A stretch of DNA of 64,000 nucleotides, from positions 124,001 to 188,000 of the forward strand of contig NZ_JAPEHU010000001.1 in NCBI RefSeq assembly GCF_028823635.1, in the 5' to 3' direction. Of the stretch, positions 40,845-50,357 are shown one piece after another (within the stretch, counting starts at the first letter, position 1; the number at the start of each line of letters is the position of its first letter). A program made the position numbers and the translations under genes. The notes beneath the pieces were generated by a model. The model was given only the letters and a program-made list of their open reading frames with translations, did no database searches and was not told where the DNA came from. This DNA is from Demequina sp. B12. Lineage in GTDB: Bacteria; Actinomycetota; Actinomycetes; Actinomycetales; Demequinaceae.

Positions 40845-42236
40845 TCAGACGCGAGCCGTCATTGCCGCAAGGATGGCCTCGACCTGTTCCTTGGCGTCTC
40901 CGAACAGCATTGACGTGTTCTCCTTGAAGAACAGTGGGTTCTGCACGCCTGCGTAACCAGTCGCCATCGAACGCTTGAACACCACCACCTGCGCGGCGTT
41001 CCACACTTCCAGGACCGGCATGCCGGCAATGGGTGAGCCGGGGTCGTCCAGCGCGGCAGGGTTGACGGTGTCGTTCGCGCCGATCACGAGCACCACGTCA
41101 GTCTCCGCGAAGTCGTCGTTGATCTCATCGAGTTCAAGGACCACGTCGTAGGGAACTTTCGCTTCCGCGAGCAGCACGTTCATGTGGCCCGGAAGACGCC
41201 CGGCGACAGGGTGAACGGCGAAACGGACCTGGACGCCCTGGTCGCGCAAACGCGACACCAGGTCGGCGACCGGGTACTGCGCCTTCGCGACAGCCATGCC
41301 GTATCCGGGTGCGATCACCACGGAGCGGGCACGCTGGAGCGCCTCCGCCGTGGCAGCCGCATTGATCTCCTGGTGAGTACCGTCGACGCCGGCACTGGAG
41401 GACGAGGTCTCGCCTCCGAAGCCGCCCAGGATCACGGCCAGGAACTTGCGGTTCATGGCCTTGCACATGATGTAGGACAAGATCGCACCGGAGGAACCCA
41501 CCAGCGCACCGGTCACGATCAGCAGGTCGTTACCGAGCATGAAGCCCGCTGCTGCGGCAGCCCAGCCCGAGTACGAGTTCAGCATCGACACGACCACAGG
41601 CATGTCACCGCCACCAATGGCCGCGACCAGGTGGTAGCCCAACGCCAACGCGATCACTGTCATCAGCAGCAGTGGCCACAGCGACGGTGCGGCAAGGAAC
41701 CACACCAGCAGGCCAGCCGATGCGACGAGCGCGCCTGCGTTGAGGGCGTGACGTCCGGGAAGGGTCAGCGGCTTGGAGGGCATCCGTGCGGAGAGCTTCA
41801 GGTAGGCGACGATCGAGCCGGTGAAGGTCACCGCACCAATGAGGACGCCCAGGAACACCTCGACCAGGTGCATGGCGTCGTGCCCCTCAGTGAGGTACGA
41901 GTTGTAGCCGATCAGCACTGCGGCCAGACCCACGAAGGAGTGCAGGAGGGCAATGAGTTCGGGCATCTGCGTCATCTCCACCGTGCGGGCACGGTGCATG
42001 CCGACGGCGGCGCCGATCAACAGCACGCACAGGATGAGCATCAGGGTGACGCCCCACGGGCGTTCGGAGGTGTTGAGTGCCAGTGCGACGGTCGCGAGGA
42101 TCGCGATCGCCATTCCGGCCATACCCAGCAGGTTGCCGCGGCGTGCGGTGGTCTGCTTGGACAGGCCCGCGAGCGACAGGATGAACAGGATGGCGGCCAC
42201 CAGGTAGGAGACCTGGGCAACGGAAACCAGTGTCAT
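40845..42236 (-). CDS. pntB: NAD(P) transhydrogenase subunit beta
   Basis: 463 residues. Nine membrane helices in residues 1-260 (proton channel), then the NADP-binding domain III with [22 protein letters not shown], the Rossmann segment [37 protein letters not shown] and the terminal [19 protein letters not shown]. It couples proton entry to hydride transfer from NADH to NADP+. It follows pntA by 5 bases. Confidence 0.96.
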   Translation of the reverse strand: MTLVSVAQVSYLVAAILFILSLAGLSKQTTARRGNLLGMAGMAIAILATVALALNTSERPWGVTLMLILCVLLIGAAVGMHRARTVEMTQMPELIALLHSFVGLAAVLIGYNSYLTEGHDAMHLVEVFLGVLIGAVTFTGSIVAYLKLSARMPSKPLTLPGRHALNAGALVASAGLLVWFLAAPSLWPLLLMTVIALALGYHLVAAIGGGDMPVVVSMLNSYSGWAAAAAGFMLGNDLLIVTGALVGSSGAILSYIMCKAMNRKFLAVILGGFGGETSSSSAGVDGTHQEINAAATAEALQRARSVVIAPGYGMAVAKAQYPVADLVSRLRDQGVQVRFAVHPVAGRLPGHMNVLLAEAKVPYDVVLELDEINDDFAETDVVLVIGANDTVNPAALDDPGSPIAGMPVLEVWNAAQVVVFKRSMATGYAGVQNPLFFKENTSMLFGDAKEQVEAILAAMTARV

Positions 42237-42241
42237 GGCAG

Positions 42242-43813
42242 TTACGCCCCCTTCTGGAACATGCCGAGCATGCGGTAGGTCACCAGGAATCCACCGAACA
42301 CGTTGATGGAGGCCACGGCCGCGGCCACGAAGGCCAAGATCGAAACCGCAAGGTTGTCAGACCCCAACTGCAGCAGTGCGCCGATGAGGATGATGCCGCT
42401 GATGGCGTTGGTCTGGCTCATGAGCGGGGTGTGCAGCGAGTGGCTCACGTTGGAGATCACGTAGTAGCCGATCACCACTGCGAGGACGAACACCGTCATC
42501 GCTGCGAGGAACACCGGGTCCGCGAAGGACAACGCGATCGCGAGCGCACCGCCTGCGATCCCCAGAGTCCACTGGTTGCGCTTCTTGCGGGCCGCTGCGG
42601 CGTCGGCTTGGGCCTGCGCCGCGGCTTCCCGTTCCGCTGCCAACTCTTCTGGCGAACGTTCGTCCGCTTCGGCATCGGCTTTCACGGCGGAGACGGAGAC
42701 TGCGGGCGGCGGCCACATCACGTCGCCGCCCAGCGACACGGTCATGCCGCGCTGGACCGGGTCCTCCATGTCGAGAACCGCTTCGCCGTCCTTGGCGGGC
42801 GTCAACAGCTTCATCAGGTTGACGATGTTGGTGCCCAGCAACTGTGAGGTGTGCTGCGGCATGCGGCTGGGCAAGTCGGTGTAGCCGATGATCGTGACGC
42901 CGTTGTCGGTCACGATTTTCTGCCCGGGAACGGTGAGTTCGCAGTTGCCGCCACCGGAAGCGGCGAGGTCGACGATCACCGATCCGGGTTTCATGGCCTG
43001 AACCATTTCCGCGGTGATCGTGGTGGGTGCGGAACCGCGCACGAGTGCGGTGGTGATGACGATGTCTGCGCGGCTGGATTCGTCTGCGTAAACGTCAAGG
43101 GCTGCGGCCAGCTGTTCCTGGGTCAGCGGCTTGGCGTAGCCGTCTGCGGAGACCTCTTGCTGCGCGGCGGGCGCGTGAACAAAGCGAGCGCCCATGGACT
43201 CGATCTGCTCGGCGACCTCAGGGCGGACGTCGAAGGACCGCACCTGCGCACCAAGCGACACGGCCGCACCGAGCGACGCCAAACCAGCCACGCCTGCGCC
43301 AATAACGAAAACAGTCGCGGGGTCAGTCTTCCCTGCCGCCGTGACCTGGCCGGCGAACATCGCGCCGTATGCCTCGGCCGCTTCGATGACGGCACGGTAG
43401 CCCGACACGTTCGACATCGTGGACAGCACGTCCAGGGCCTGCGCGCGGGAGATGCGCGGCACGGCGTCAAGCGCAAGGGCTGTCACGCCGCGCTGGGCGA
43501 GGTCTGCGATGAGGGCTTCGCTGCTGTGAGGCGCGAGCGTGCAGATCAGAACTGCACCGGACTTCAGGAGTGCGCGCTGCTCTTCCGTGGGCGCGCTGTA
43601 CGTCGCGACGATGTCTGCGCCCCACGCACTCTCGGTGTCGGTGACGGCTGCGCCGGCGACCAGGTACGCCTCGTCACGAATGTTCGCGGCTTCACCCGCC
43701 CCGGCTTCTACGACAACGTCGTACCCCAGTTTGACTAGGGCATCGACTGTTTTGGGAGTTGCTGCGACCAAGGTAGAGCCTGGTGCGGTCTCCTTGGGGA
43801 TCGCGATTCTCAT
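42242..43813 (-). CDS. pntA: NAD(P) transhydrogenase subunit alpha
   Basis: 523 residues. Domain I (NAD site) begins [40 protein letters not shown], then [27 protein letters not shown] and the Rossmann loop [20 protein letters not shown]. An Ala/Glu/Arg linker (about 385-415) precedes four C-terminal membrane helices. Single-chain alpha subunit as in E. coli rather than split pntAA/pntAB. SD GAGAGG lies upstream of ATG 43813. Confidence 0.96.
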   Translation of the reverse strand: MRIAIPKETAPGSTLVAATPKTVDALVKLGYDVVVEAGAGEAANIRDEAYLVAGAAVTDTESAWGADIVATYSAPTEEQRALLKSGAVLICTLAPHSSEALIADLAQRGVTALALDAVPRISRAQALDVLSTMSNVSGYRAVIEAAEAYGAMFAGQVTAAGKTDPATVFVIGAGVAGLASLGAAVSLGAQVRSFDVRPEVAEQIESMGARFVHAPAAQQEVSADGYAKPLTQEQLAAALDVYADESSRADIVITTALVRGSAPTTITAEMVQAMKPGSVIVDLAASGGGNCELTVPGQKIVTDNGVTIIGYTDLPSRMPQHTSQLLGTNIVNLMKLLTPAKDGEAVLDMEDPVQRGMTVSLGGDVMWPPPAVSVSAVKADAEADERSPEELAAEREAAAQAQADAAAARKKRNQWTLGIAGGALAIALSFADPVFLAAMTVFVLAVVIGYYVISNVSHSLHTPLMSQTNAISGIILIGALLQLGSDNLAVSILAFVAAAVASINVFGGFLVTYRMLGMFQKGA

Positions 43814-43877
43814 GCGTCCTGCCTCTCGCTGTCGGGTCCGAGCTACCCTCCCAGGTCAGCATGGACGTCGACTCATG

Positions 43878-43905
43878 ACTGTAGTGTCGGCAAAGCCGCT
43901 GGCAA
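43878..43905 (-). promoter_or_regulatory. pntAB promoter
   Basis: -35 TTGCCA (43905-43900), 16-base spacer, -10 TACAGT (43883-43878), about 65 bases before the pntA ATG. Confidence 0.6.
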
Positions 43906-43990
43906 CGGGACGATAGTCCCCGCGCGGCAATGGCTGTGGCCACCCTACTGGAGCGCGCGGACCGGTCCGGTTCAGGCAGTCAGAATTGGC

Positions 43991-44398
43991 TCAATGCTGG
44001 CCGTGACCTGCGACAACTTGGCAACTGTGAGGGTCGTTGCAGGCGTCGGGGTCGAGCACGGTGGCACGGTCCCGCAACGCCACAAGTTCCTTGCGGGCAG
44101 CTTTGAGCGAGGCGATCTGGATGTCGATGTCCGTCAGGTGCTTGTCCAGGAGCGAACGAGTGTGCTCGCACGTGGTTTGGCCCTCCGACTTCATGTCGAG
44201 TATGTGGCGCGACTCTTTGAGCGTGAGCCCTGCAGCTTGGGCGTCGCGGACAAATGTCAGGCGCTCCAGGGAGCCTTGGTCGTATTCGCGGTAGCCCGAT
44301 GCTGTGCGACCGGGGTCGGGGATGAGACCAATGGATTCGTAGTACCTCACGGTTTTTGCCGTGACGCCGGCTTGTTCTGCGAGTTCTCCGATGCGCAT
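43991..44398 (-). CDS. MerR-family metal-responsive regulator
   Basis: 135 residues. The N-terminal winged helix is MRIGELAEQAGVTAKTVRYYESIGLIPDPGRTASGYREYD. The coiled-coil dimerisation helix carries CEH (about residue 77), and the C-terminal metal loop has DPDACNDPHSCQVV with two cysteines about 8 residues apart. This fits the CueR/ZntR/CadR class; a +1 or +2 metal cannot be assigned by eye. It is the only metal MerR gene in the window and could be the activator of the CueR-type copZA promoter 3.3 kb away, with pntAB in between. Confidence 0.88.
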   Translation of the reverse strand: MRIGELAEQAGVTAKTVRYYESIGLIPDPGRTASGYREYDQGSLERLTFVRDAQAAGLTLKESRHILDMKSEGQTTCEHTRSLLDKHLTDIDIQIASLKAARKELVALRDRATVLDPDACNDPHSCQVVAGHGQH

Positions 44399-44605
44399 GG
44401 TGAGTTCTCCTCCCGGGTGGCGGCGTGGGCGAGCGCCGCTGCGACTAGTACTGGTCTCCCTGGCAACGTTACAGCGTCCTATAAGGTTCCGGCGGGCGGT
44501 TTCGACACTGGGAATGCCGGCGTTCGCCTGTTTGCCGGGTGGTGCCGCTATGGTGAAAGCGACGATGGCACGTCCACCCTCCTGATCTCACAGAACTCCA
44601 CCGTC

Positions 44606-44884
44606 ATGAGCGACTCCACCATCACCCCGCCGGACCCCACGCCCGACGCACCCGCACCCGCTGACAACGCGGCCCCGGCATCGGCCCTTCCTCCACCCGC
44701 TACTCCTTCACTGACGACCGGCCTGCGCGTGGGCGGGTACCTGGGCATGTTTGGCTTGGGCGCCCTGGCGTCCTACCTGATGCACGACACTGCGTTGTCG
44801 TGGCCTTTGGCGATCTGCGTCGCGATCGCGGCGGGCATCGACCTGCTGATCATGAACCGCACCACACCAAATGGCTCCATTTAG
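44606..44884 (+). CDS. Two-TM small membrane protein ending in a palindromic repeat
   Basis: 92 residues. A Pro/Ala/Asp-rich N-terminus of about 38 residues, then helices at about 42-60 and 66-82. The last codons (Asn-Gly-Ser-Ile-stop) are the left arm of palindromic repeat copy 4, so the repeat supplies the C-terminus and TAG stop. The start is inferred from the composition change; a longer open frame upstream is the shadow of the MerR gene. Function unknown. Confidence 0.65.
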   Translation: MSDSTITPPDPTPDAPAPADNAAPASALPPPATPSLTTGLRVGGYLGMFGLGALASYLMHDTALSWPLAICVAIAAGIDLLIMNRTTPNGSI

Positions 44885-44924
44885 CTGTTTTAGCTAGCTA
44901 TAACAACCAAATGGAGCCACTTGG
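44867..44924. repeat. Long palindromic intergenic repeat, copy 4 (A-A arms)
   Basis: CCAAATGGCTCCATTTAGCT mirrored by ACAACCAAATGGAGCCACTT, with TTTTAGCTAGCTATAA in the centre. It lies between convergent genes and overlaps the 3' end of the left one. Confidence 0.88.
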
Positions 44925-45014
44925 CGAGAAAACTGGGCGGACTGGCCCTCGCCGTAGATACACGGCGGAGTTTCGCGCTGCCACAGCCCCTGGCCGTCGA
45001 TTCTTGGCGAGCCG

Positions 45015-46034
45015 TCACCAGCCGGCCGCGTCCAGCACACGAGCGGCCACGTCAAGGCGGTCACGGATGTCGGTCGACACCACGGCGTCATCGAGCGCAA
45101 GCGCGTTGAGCGACGCCTCCAGCTCCACGGTGCGGTGACGCGCGAACTCTTGCCAGTAGCCTTCTGGCTCGCGCGCGTCGAGCCGGGCAAAGCGCTCCTC
45201 TTGCGCCGCGGTCACTCGCACAATCGACACGTCAGCCGGGCCGGCATCGGCCGTAGCAAAGGCCCGGGCATAGCGGTCGCGGTCACCTGCGTCTTCCACA
45301 ACCCGTGGCACCACCATCAGGCCGATGCCACGCTTGCGGAAGGCGGAGGCCGCACCAGTGAGGGCGTCGAACAGGAGGCCCTGGTGGTAGGGGTCGTCGG
45401 CGGGGGCGTGGGTGGCTTGGCACAGGGAGTCGGCGTCGATGTAGGCGGCACGGGCGCCGCGTTCGGTGAGGATGTCGTGGATGGCTGCGGCGGTCGTGGT
45501 TTTTCCGGCGCCCATGGTGCCGTTGATGACGAGCACGCGGGTGGGAAGGTCGCGGGCCATGCACACGGTTTCGGGGTCGTGGGCCCAGTCGCCGTAGTTG
45601 TCGATGCGGTGGTAGCCCAGGAGTTGGTACAGGCCGATCGCTTCGGGTTGTTGGTGGCCTGTCTCGAGGACGATGCGGGTGGCGCCGGCCTGGATGGCTG
45701 CGGCGGCGCCGGCCCGCATGAGTGCTTTGGCAGCGCCTAGGCCGCGGGCGTCTGGGGATACCCACAGGCGTTTGAGTTCCAGGTCGCCGGGCTGGAGTTC
45801 GTCTCGCGTGGACCAGCGGGCAGCGATCGCCCCAACAGCGCGCCCGTCGCTGGTGCGTGCAACCCACACGCCGATTCCGGTGGGGAAATCGGCTTCGAGG
45901 GTGAGGCCGGGGTCGCCGTAACGCCGTCCCAGGTCCCGCTCCTGGTCACGCCATAAGGCTCGCACCTGGTCGTTGGCGTGGTCGAGGCGCTCGAGCAGGA
46001 TGGGTGGCGGCGCTGGCTTGGCGGGGCGGTTCAC
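45015..46034 (-). CDS. GNAT acetyltransferase - P-loop kinase fusion
   Basis: About 339 residues. N-terminal half (about 10-160): GNAT fold with GVWVARTSDGRAVGAIAARW, LELKRLWVSPDARGLGAAKALMRAG (acetyl-CoA loop) and LETGHQQPEAIGLYQLLGYHRI. C-terminal half (about 165-339): small nucleoside/sugar-kinase-like P-loop protein with VLVINGTMGAGKTTTAAAIHDIL, acidic YIDADSLCQ and a Lid-like Arg region. Substrates unknown. The GTG at 46034 is the first plausible start after the dgt stop, but its spacing to GGAGAG is poor, so the start is uncertain. Confidence 0.82.
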   Translation of the reverse strand: MNRPAKPAPPPILLERLDHANDQVRALWRDQERDLGRRYGDPGLTLEADFPTGIGVWVARTSDGRAVGAIAARWSTRDELQPGDLELKRLWVSPDARGLGAAKALMRAGAAAAIQAGATRIVLETGHQQPEAIGLYQLLGYHRIDNYGDWAHDPETVCMARDLPTRVLVINGTMGAGKTTTAAAIHDILTERGARAAYIDADSLCQATHAPADDPYHQGLLFDALTGAASAFRKRGIGLMVVPRVVEDAGDRDRYARAFATADAGPADVSIVRVTAAQEERFARLDAREPEGYWQEFARHRTVELEASLNALALDDAVVSTDIRDRLDVAARVLDAAGW

Positions 46035-46074
46035 CTCTCCAGTATCCGTGACCGTGGCGAGGGCCGATGCGCGG

Positions 46075-47580
46075 TTACAGTCCCTGACCGGCGTCCCACA
46101 GCCGTTCGGTACGCCCGGCGAGCATCGCGTCCAGGCTGGAAGCTTGAGCGTCCGTGAGTGCCGCGACGTAGTCGATGATGCCGCGGCCGGCGGCGCGGCG
46201 ACGGATCTCTGTCTCGTCCACGGTGGGCAGCAGGTGAGGTTCATCGTGGAGGAGCCGCATGTAATCCTCCGTGGCCATGTCCACCAGGTCAAGGAGCCTG
46301 CGCGGGGCGCGGCGGGCGTCATGCGGATCATCGAGCCAATCCGCGAAGCCGTTCACTAGACGCTCAATGAGACTGGCCTGTCCACGCTGGTAGACCGCCA
46401 AATCAGGACGGTCCAGGATGAAACGCTCGTGGAGGAACTTCAACACTGCCACTTCATGCCAGGCAGTCCGGTTGAGGGACACGTGGCCGGACCTGTGCGC
46501 GGGGTCACGGTGGACCTCCACGGAGGACTGCAAGTGGCGGATCCAGTCCGTGGTGAAGCGTGCGAGGGAGCGGTCCGCGGCTAGGGAGCCGTCAAATGGC
46601 ACGGTGAGTAGACCCTCGACGACTTCTTCAGTCACGCGCGCGACCGCAGCATCGAACGCGTCCGCGTCCGCAATCCACGGGTCACGTTCTGACAGTCGCC
46701 GCCACAGCAACTCCAGCGAATGCCCCGGGGAGCGACTGGTGTCCGCGAGCGTCGCCACATCGAGGGCGCGCAGCTCGGCAAGGTCACGGCGCCATTCACG
46801 GAACTCTCCCGCGATCGTGGCCTGGTTCAGCAGGCCCGCCCGGTAGAAGTCGTCCAGGTCGTGCAGCGAGTAGGCGATGTCATCGGCGATGTCCATGACC
46901 GAGCATTCGAGCGTTTGCTGCCCTGGCGCAATCTTGGGGTAAGCGCTCAACGCGTCCTGAGCATCGTCCAGATCCACCACGTACATGGAGAACTTGTGGC
47001 TGGTGGCGCCACGCCGCTCCCCACCCTCACCACGCAGCCACGGATACTTCAACACGGCGGCCCGCACCGCCCGAGTCAGGTTGAGGCCCACACCGGCGGT
47101 GTCGTGCTCGTCGAGGCGCGTCAGGATGCGGAACGTTTGCGCGTTGCCCTCAAAACCCTCCCGCAGCCGAAACCGGTCGCGGGCCAGGCGGTCGAGTGCG
47201 CGTTCTCCCAGGTGTCCGAAGGGAGGGTGGCCCACATCGTGCGCGCTGGCCGCAGCCTGCACCACCACCGGATCGCATCCGCCCAAGTCCTGCACCAGAC
47301 GACCCGTGGCGCCAGTGTCTCGATGCAGGTGCATCGCAATCGCACGCGCCACCGCCGCAACCTTCACGGAGTGCGTGAGCCGATTATGAACCGCAAGCCC
47401 CGCACCGGACTGGGAAATCACCTGGGTCACGGCGGACAGCCGCGAAAAGTACGGAGAGAAACGAATCCGTTCAATGTCAACGCGATAGTCGGGCCGCGAT
47501 TCCGCTAACTGAAACTCGTCGAGCTGCTCTGGCGCACGGCGCCCCGTCCTTGGGTCTGCCTGGAGTTCAGCCTCACTCAT
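46075..47580 (-). CDS. dgt: Deoxyguanosinetriphosphate triphosphohydrolase-like protein
   Basis: 501 residues. HD-domain dNTPase: RFSPYFSRLSAVTQVI, NRLTHSVKVAAVARAIA, metal motif SAHDVGHPPFGHLGERAL, EGNAQTFRIL, SVMDIADDIAYSLHDLDDFYRAGL. It hydrolyses dGTP (or dNTPs) to the nucleoside and triphosphate. It starts at the ATG at 47580, or three codons earlier (47589). Confidence 0.95.
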   Translation of the reverse strand: MSEAELQADPRTGRRAPEQLDEFQLAESRPDYRVDIERIRFSPYFSRLSAVTQVISQSGAGLAVHNRLTHSVKVAAVARAIAMHLHRDTGATGRLVQDLGGCDPVVVQAAASAHDVGHPPFGHLGERALDRLARDRFRLREGFEGNAQTFRILTRLDEHDTAGVGLNLTRAVRAAVLKYPWLRGEGGERRGATSHKFSMYVVDLDDAQDALSAYPKIAPGQQTLECSVMDIADDIAYSLHDLDDFYRAGLLNQATIAGEFREWRRDLAELRALDVATLADTSRSPGHSLELLWRRLSERDPWIADADAFDAAVARVTEEVVEGLLTVPFDGSLAADRSLARFTTDWIRHLQSSVEVHRDPAHRSGHVSLNRTAWHEVAVLKFLHERFILDRPDLAVYQRGQASLIERLVNGFADWLDDPHDARRAPRRLLDLVDMATEDYMRLLHDEPHLLPTVDETEIRRRAAGRGIIDYVAALTDAQASSLDAMLAGRTERLWDAGQGL

Positions 47581-47647
47581 GCCTTCCATCCTGGCCTATC
47601 GCCATCTAGAGTGAGGAATGCTGCGGGGGTGGCGGACAGGGGGAACC

Positions 47648-47938
47648 ATGGATTGGGATCGACACAAGCGCGCACAGGGGCAGTTCTGGCTGCGGGAACG
47701 GCCGCCACGGTGGACATGGTGGCCTGCTGTTCCCTTGGCGGGGCTCCTCTTTGGCGTGCTGGTGGTGCAGTTCGTCAACCTCGAAAGCCCGCCCGCATGG
47801 ACGGATCAACTCATGCCACCACTCGCCATTGCGTTGATGGCGCTGGTCTTCATTCAGTGGGTGCAGATGTACATCCGTGCCTACCGGGCTACGGCACCAT
47901 CAGACGCACCTTCAGAGGAATCTTCCCCCGCTACCTAG
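47648..47938 (+). CDS. Two-TM membrane protein, unknown
   Basis: 96 residues. Basic, Trp-rich N-terminus (DWDRHKRAQGQFWLRERPPRWTWW), helices at about 27-45 and 57-78, and an acidic Ser-rich tail. CAGGGGGAACC lies before ATG 47648. The next gene begins 13 bases after the stop. No family recognised. Confidence 0.65.
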   Translation: MDWDRHKRAQGQFWLRERPPRWTWWPAVPLAGLLFGVLVVQFVNLESPPAWTDQLMPPLAIALMALVFIQWVQMYIRAYRATAPSDAPSEESSPAT

Positions 47939-47951
47939 CGTTTGCCTAGCC

Positions 47952-48995
47952 ATGCTCAACATCGGCTTCCTTTCCTTTGGCTGGTTCTCTGGCGCGCCGG
48001 GTTCGCAGGTGCGCACAGCGAGCGACCTGATGCACGACACCATCGCACTCGCGGAAGGCGCAGAAGACGCTGGCATGGACGGTGCGTGGATCCGCATTCA
48101 CCACTTTGAGCAGAACACCTCCTCGCCGTTCCCGCTGCTTGCAGCAATGGGAGCGCGCACGACCCGCGTGGAACTGGGCACTGGCGTGATCAACATGCGG
48201 TACGAGAACCCGCTCTACATGGCGGAAGCGGCCGCCACGGCGGACCTGATTGCGGGAGGCCGGCTCCAGCTGGGCGTGAGCCGTGGATCACCCGAGCCGG
48301 CGGCCGATGGACCGGGCGAGTTTGGCTACCCGCTCCCAGTGGGCAGCACTCCAGCGCAGGATGCTGCAGAAAGGATCGCGCGCTTCCGCGAGGCGATTTC
48401 CGGCATGGGGATCGCGACGCCAGGGGCAAACGCTCACGTACGTGCGGGACAGAAGTTGCCTATCCAGCCGCAATCCCCTGGGCTTCAGGACCGGATTTGG
48501 TACGGCGCCGGTGGCGAAGAGAGCGCTAAGCGAGTTGGCTCACTAGGAATGCATCTGATGTCATCCACCCTGGTCGAAGGTGGCTCCGGGGAGCCTCTTG
48601 GCGTGATCCAGCAACGCCAAATCCAGGCCTACCGAGACGCCTGGGCCACAGCAGGACACAGCGGCAACCCGCGTGTCTCTGTCTCGCGGTCCATCATGCC
48701 CATCATCGACGACGCCACGCGCACGTTCTTTGGCCCCACCCTGGAGCGCGACCGCATGGGCGCCAACCAGGACCAGGTAGGCAAGATCGATAACTTCATT
48801 GCCACGTTCGGCAAGACATACGTGGGCGGCATCGACAAGATCGAAGCGGAACTGCGCGACGACGAGGCCGTCATGAGCGCCGACACGGCACTGGTCACGA
48901 TCCCCAACCAACTCGGGGCGGACTTCAACCGCACGACGTTCGATGCCCTCGTGGAACTAAGAAACCGCCTGGCACCACACCACACGGGCCCGTAA
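47952..48995 (+). CDS. LLM-class flavin-dependent oxidoreductase
   Basis: 347 residues with a bacterial-luciferase-like TIM barrel: LNIGFLSFGWF, GAEDAGMDGAWIRIHHFEQNTSSPFPLLAAMGARTTRVELGTGVINMRYENPLYMAEAAATADLIAGGRLQLGVSRGSPE. FMN or F420 could be the cofactor; substrate unknown. The start ATG 47952 has no clear SD (GCCTAGCC), so it may depend on coupling to the upstream gene. Confidence 0.9.
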   Translation: MLNIGFLSFGWFSGAPGSQVRTASDLMHDTIALAEGAEDAGMDGAWIRIHHFEQNTSSPFPLLAAMGARTTRVELGTGVINMRYENPLYMAEAAATADLIAGGRLQLGVSRGSPEPAADGPGEFGYPLPVGSTPAQDAAERIARFREAISGMGIATPGANAHVRAGQKLPIQPQSPGLQDRIWYGAGGEESAKRVGSLGMHLMSSTLVEGGSGEPLGVIQQRQIQAYRDAWATAGHSGNPRVSVSRSIMPIIDDATRTFFGPTLERDRMGANQDQVGKIDNFIATFGKTYVGGIDKIEAELRDDEAVMSADTALVTIPNQLGADFNRTTFDALVELRNRLAPHHTGP

Positions 48996-49057
48996 GAGCC
49001 CGAGCACCTAGACACCCGCCCCTCTCGTCACCCGCCCCCTCTCATCGCCCGCCCCTC

Positions 49058-49117
49058 CGCGAAATGGCTCCATCTCGCTGTTATGACCACGCATAACAGC
49101 GAAAACTTGCCACTCCG
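49058..49117. repeat. Long palindromic intergenic repeat, copy 5 (A-B arms)
   Basis: Left A arm CGCGAAATGGCTCCATCTCG, centre GCTGTTAT...ATAACAGC, right B arm whose inverse reads GAGTGGCAAGTTTTCGCTGT. Between convergent genes. Confidence 0.82.
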
Positions 49118-49158
49118 TGTCGCGCCACATTCCCGCGCAACCCCAGCATCGGCCCTCC

Positions 49159-49188
49159 CCGGTATCCCCGGTATCCGCGGTATCCCGG
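49159..49188. repeat. Short tandem repeat (9-base unit)
   Basis: CCCGGTATC with small variants occurs three times in a row just downstream of the RibD-like gene's stop. Confidence 0.6.
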
Positions 49189-49195
49189 GCGAAGG

Positions 49196-49756
49196 TCACC
49201 GCACCCGGTAGCGCGAGAACACCACCCCTGATTCGAAAGCACGGGTACTCACGAGTTCGAGGTCAACGTGCCGCTCGTCATGCGCGAAGAACGTTGAGCC
49301 GCCTCCCACAAGCACCGGAAATGTGCGAATCCAGTACTCGTCGATGAGTCCCTCCCGCGCAGCCTGGCGCGCAAGCTCGCCGCCGCCAATCGCAATGTCA
49401 CCATCGCCGGGCGCGGCACGCAGGGCTGAGATCTCCTCCGCGAGCGTGCCCGTTGCGAGCCGCGCACTCGGGTCAACCTGGGTCAGCGTGCGTGAGAACA
49501 CCACCTTAGGAAGTGGATTCCACAGGTCCGCCCATTCTCGTTCCGCGTCATCGAACTGGGCAGTGTTGGCGGGGTCATCCCAGTAGCGCATGGTCTCGTA
49601 CAGATTGCGGCCCAGCAGGTGCACGCCAACGCCACGTATCTCGTCGATCCTCGAGCGAAACAGCGCGGGCTCCGGCACCGACCAGTCAAATGTCCCGTCG
49701 GGCCCGTAGATGTAACCGTCGAGCGACATCCCCATCGAGTAGGTGACAGCACGCAT
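49196..49756 (-). CDS. RibD C-terminal/dihydrofolate reductase-like protein
   Basis: 186 residues with a DHFR-fold NADPH-dependent reductase domain: YSMGMSLDGYIYGPDGTFDW, VHLLGRNLYETMRYW, KVVFSRTLTQVDPSARL, DIAIGGGELARQAAREGLIDEYWIRTFPVLVGGGSTFF. Role unknown; it is a single-domain member not fused to a deaminase. GGAGG lies 4 nt before ATG 49756. Confidence 0.92.
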   Translation of the reverse strand: MRAVTYSMGMSLDGYIYGPDGTFDWSVPEPALFRSRIDEIRGVGVHLLGRNLYETMRYWDDPANTAQFDDAEREWADLWNPLPKVVFSRTLTQVDPSARLATGTLAEEISALRAAPGDGDIAIGGGELARQAAREGLIDEYWIRTFPVLVGGGSTFFAHDERHVDLELVSTRAFESGVVFSRYRVR

Positions 49757-49845
49757 CACGCCTCCTCACGTGGCCGGGGCTTCGATGCTACGTCCAGCGC
49801 GCCGCACGCGCAGGGTGGTGAGGGCCCGTGGCGCGGGCACGACCG

Positions 49846-50319
49846 CTAGCGGTCCGCGTCCTCCGCATACACCAACCGGAACCGCTCGCACACCACGGGC
49901 ATGTCGGGCTCGTAGCCGCGCGGGTTCTCGGAATGCTCGCGCCAAAAGCGTTCATGGATGTCTTGCCAGGCGGTCAGCGTGCGGTCGCCTTCGCCTTCGG
50001 CCGCGGCGTGCTCCGCATCAACCTGGTCGAAGGGCACAACCTGCACGTGAGTGGTCTCGATGACGGCGCGGGGCATGCCGCGGCCGTCCAGGATGATGCT
50101 GAGATCGCCGGGCTGCGGCAGTGGCTCTCCGGTGGCCTCGTGGTCCCAGAGGGCCGATGCTGTGCCGGTCTTGATCCCCTGGGTCACGAGGGCGAGCAAC
50201 TCGTCCGCGTGTTCTTGCGTCGCACCAAAAGCCCAAGCCTCGGGAACGGCCGCAGGTAGTCCCGCGACGGAACCCCGGCATCGGCCCCAATACTCCGCCA
50301 CCGCATCAGCTGGTGTCAT
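49846..50319 (-). CDS. ASCH-domain protein
   Basis: 157 residues. The ASCH fold (PUA-like, RNA- or nucleotide-binding) is recognisable by AWAFGATQEHADELLALVTQGIKTGTASALWDHEATGEPLPQPGDLSIILDGRGMPRAVIETTHV and RTLTAWQDIHERFW. Related E. coli YqfB is an amidohydrolase of modified cytidine, but this longer type has no assigned role. The start ATG 50319 lacks a strong SD. Confidence 0.88.
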   Translation of the reverse strand: MTPADAVAEYWGRCRGSVAGLPAAVPEAWAFGATQEHADELLALVTQGIKTGTASALWDHEATGEPLPQPGDLSIILDGRGMPRAVIETTHVQVVPFDQVDAEHAAAEGEGDRTLTAWQDIHERFWREHSENPRGYEPDMPVVCERFRLVYAEDADR

Positions 50320-50357
50320 CTGTCTCCAAGAGAGTGAACCGGGGACTCCAACTTCCC

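Noticed and set aside
41184-42278. 364-codon plus-strand frame opposite pntB.
   Set aside because: Composition (His, Gly, Asp, Gln) is typical of antisense frames; pntB on the other strand is unmistakable.
49159-49188. GGTATCC repeats as tandem operator sites.
   Set aside because: They lie at the 3' end of the reductase gene, not near any promoter; better described as a simple repeat.
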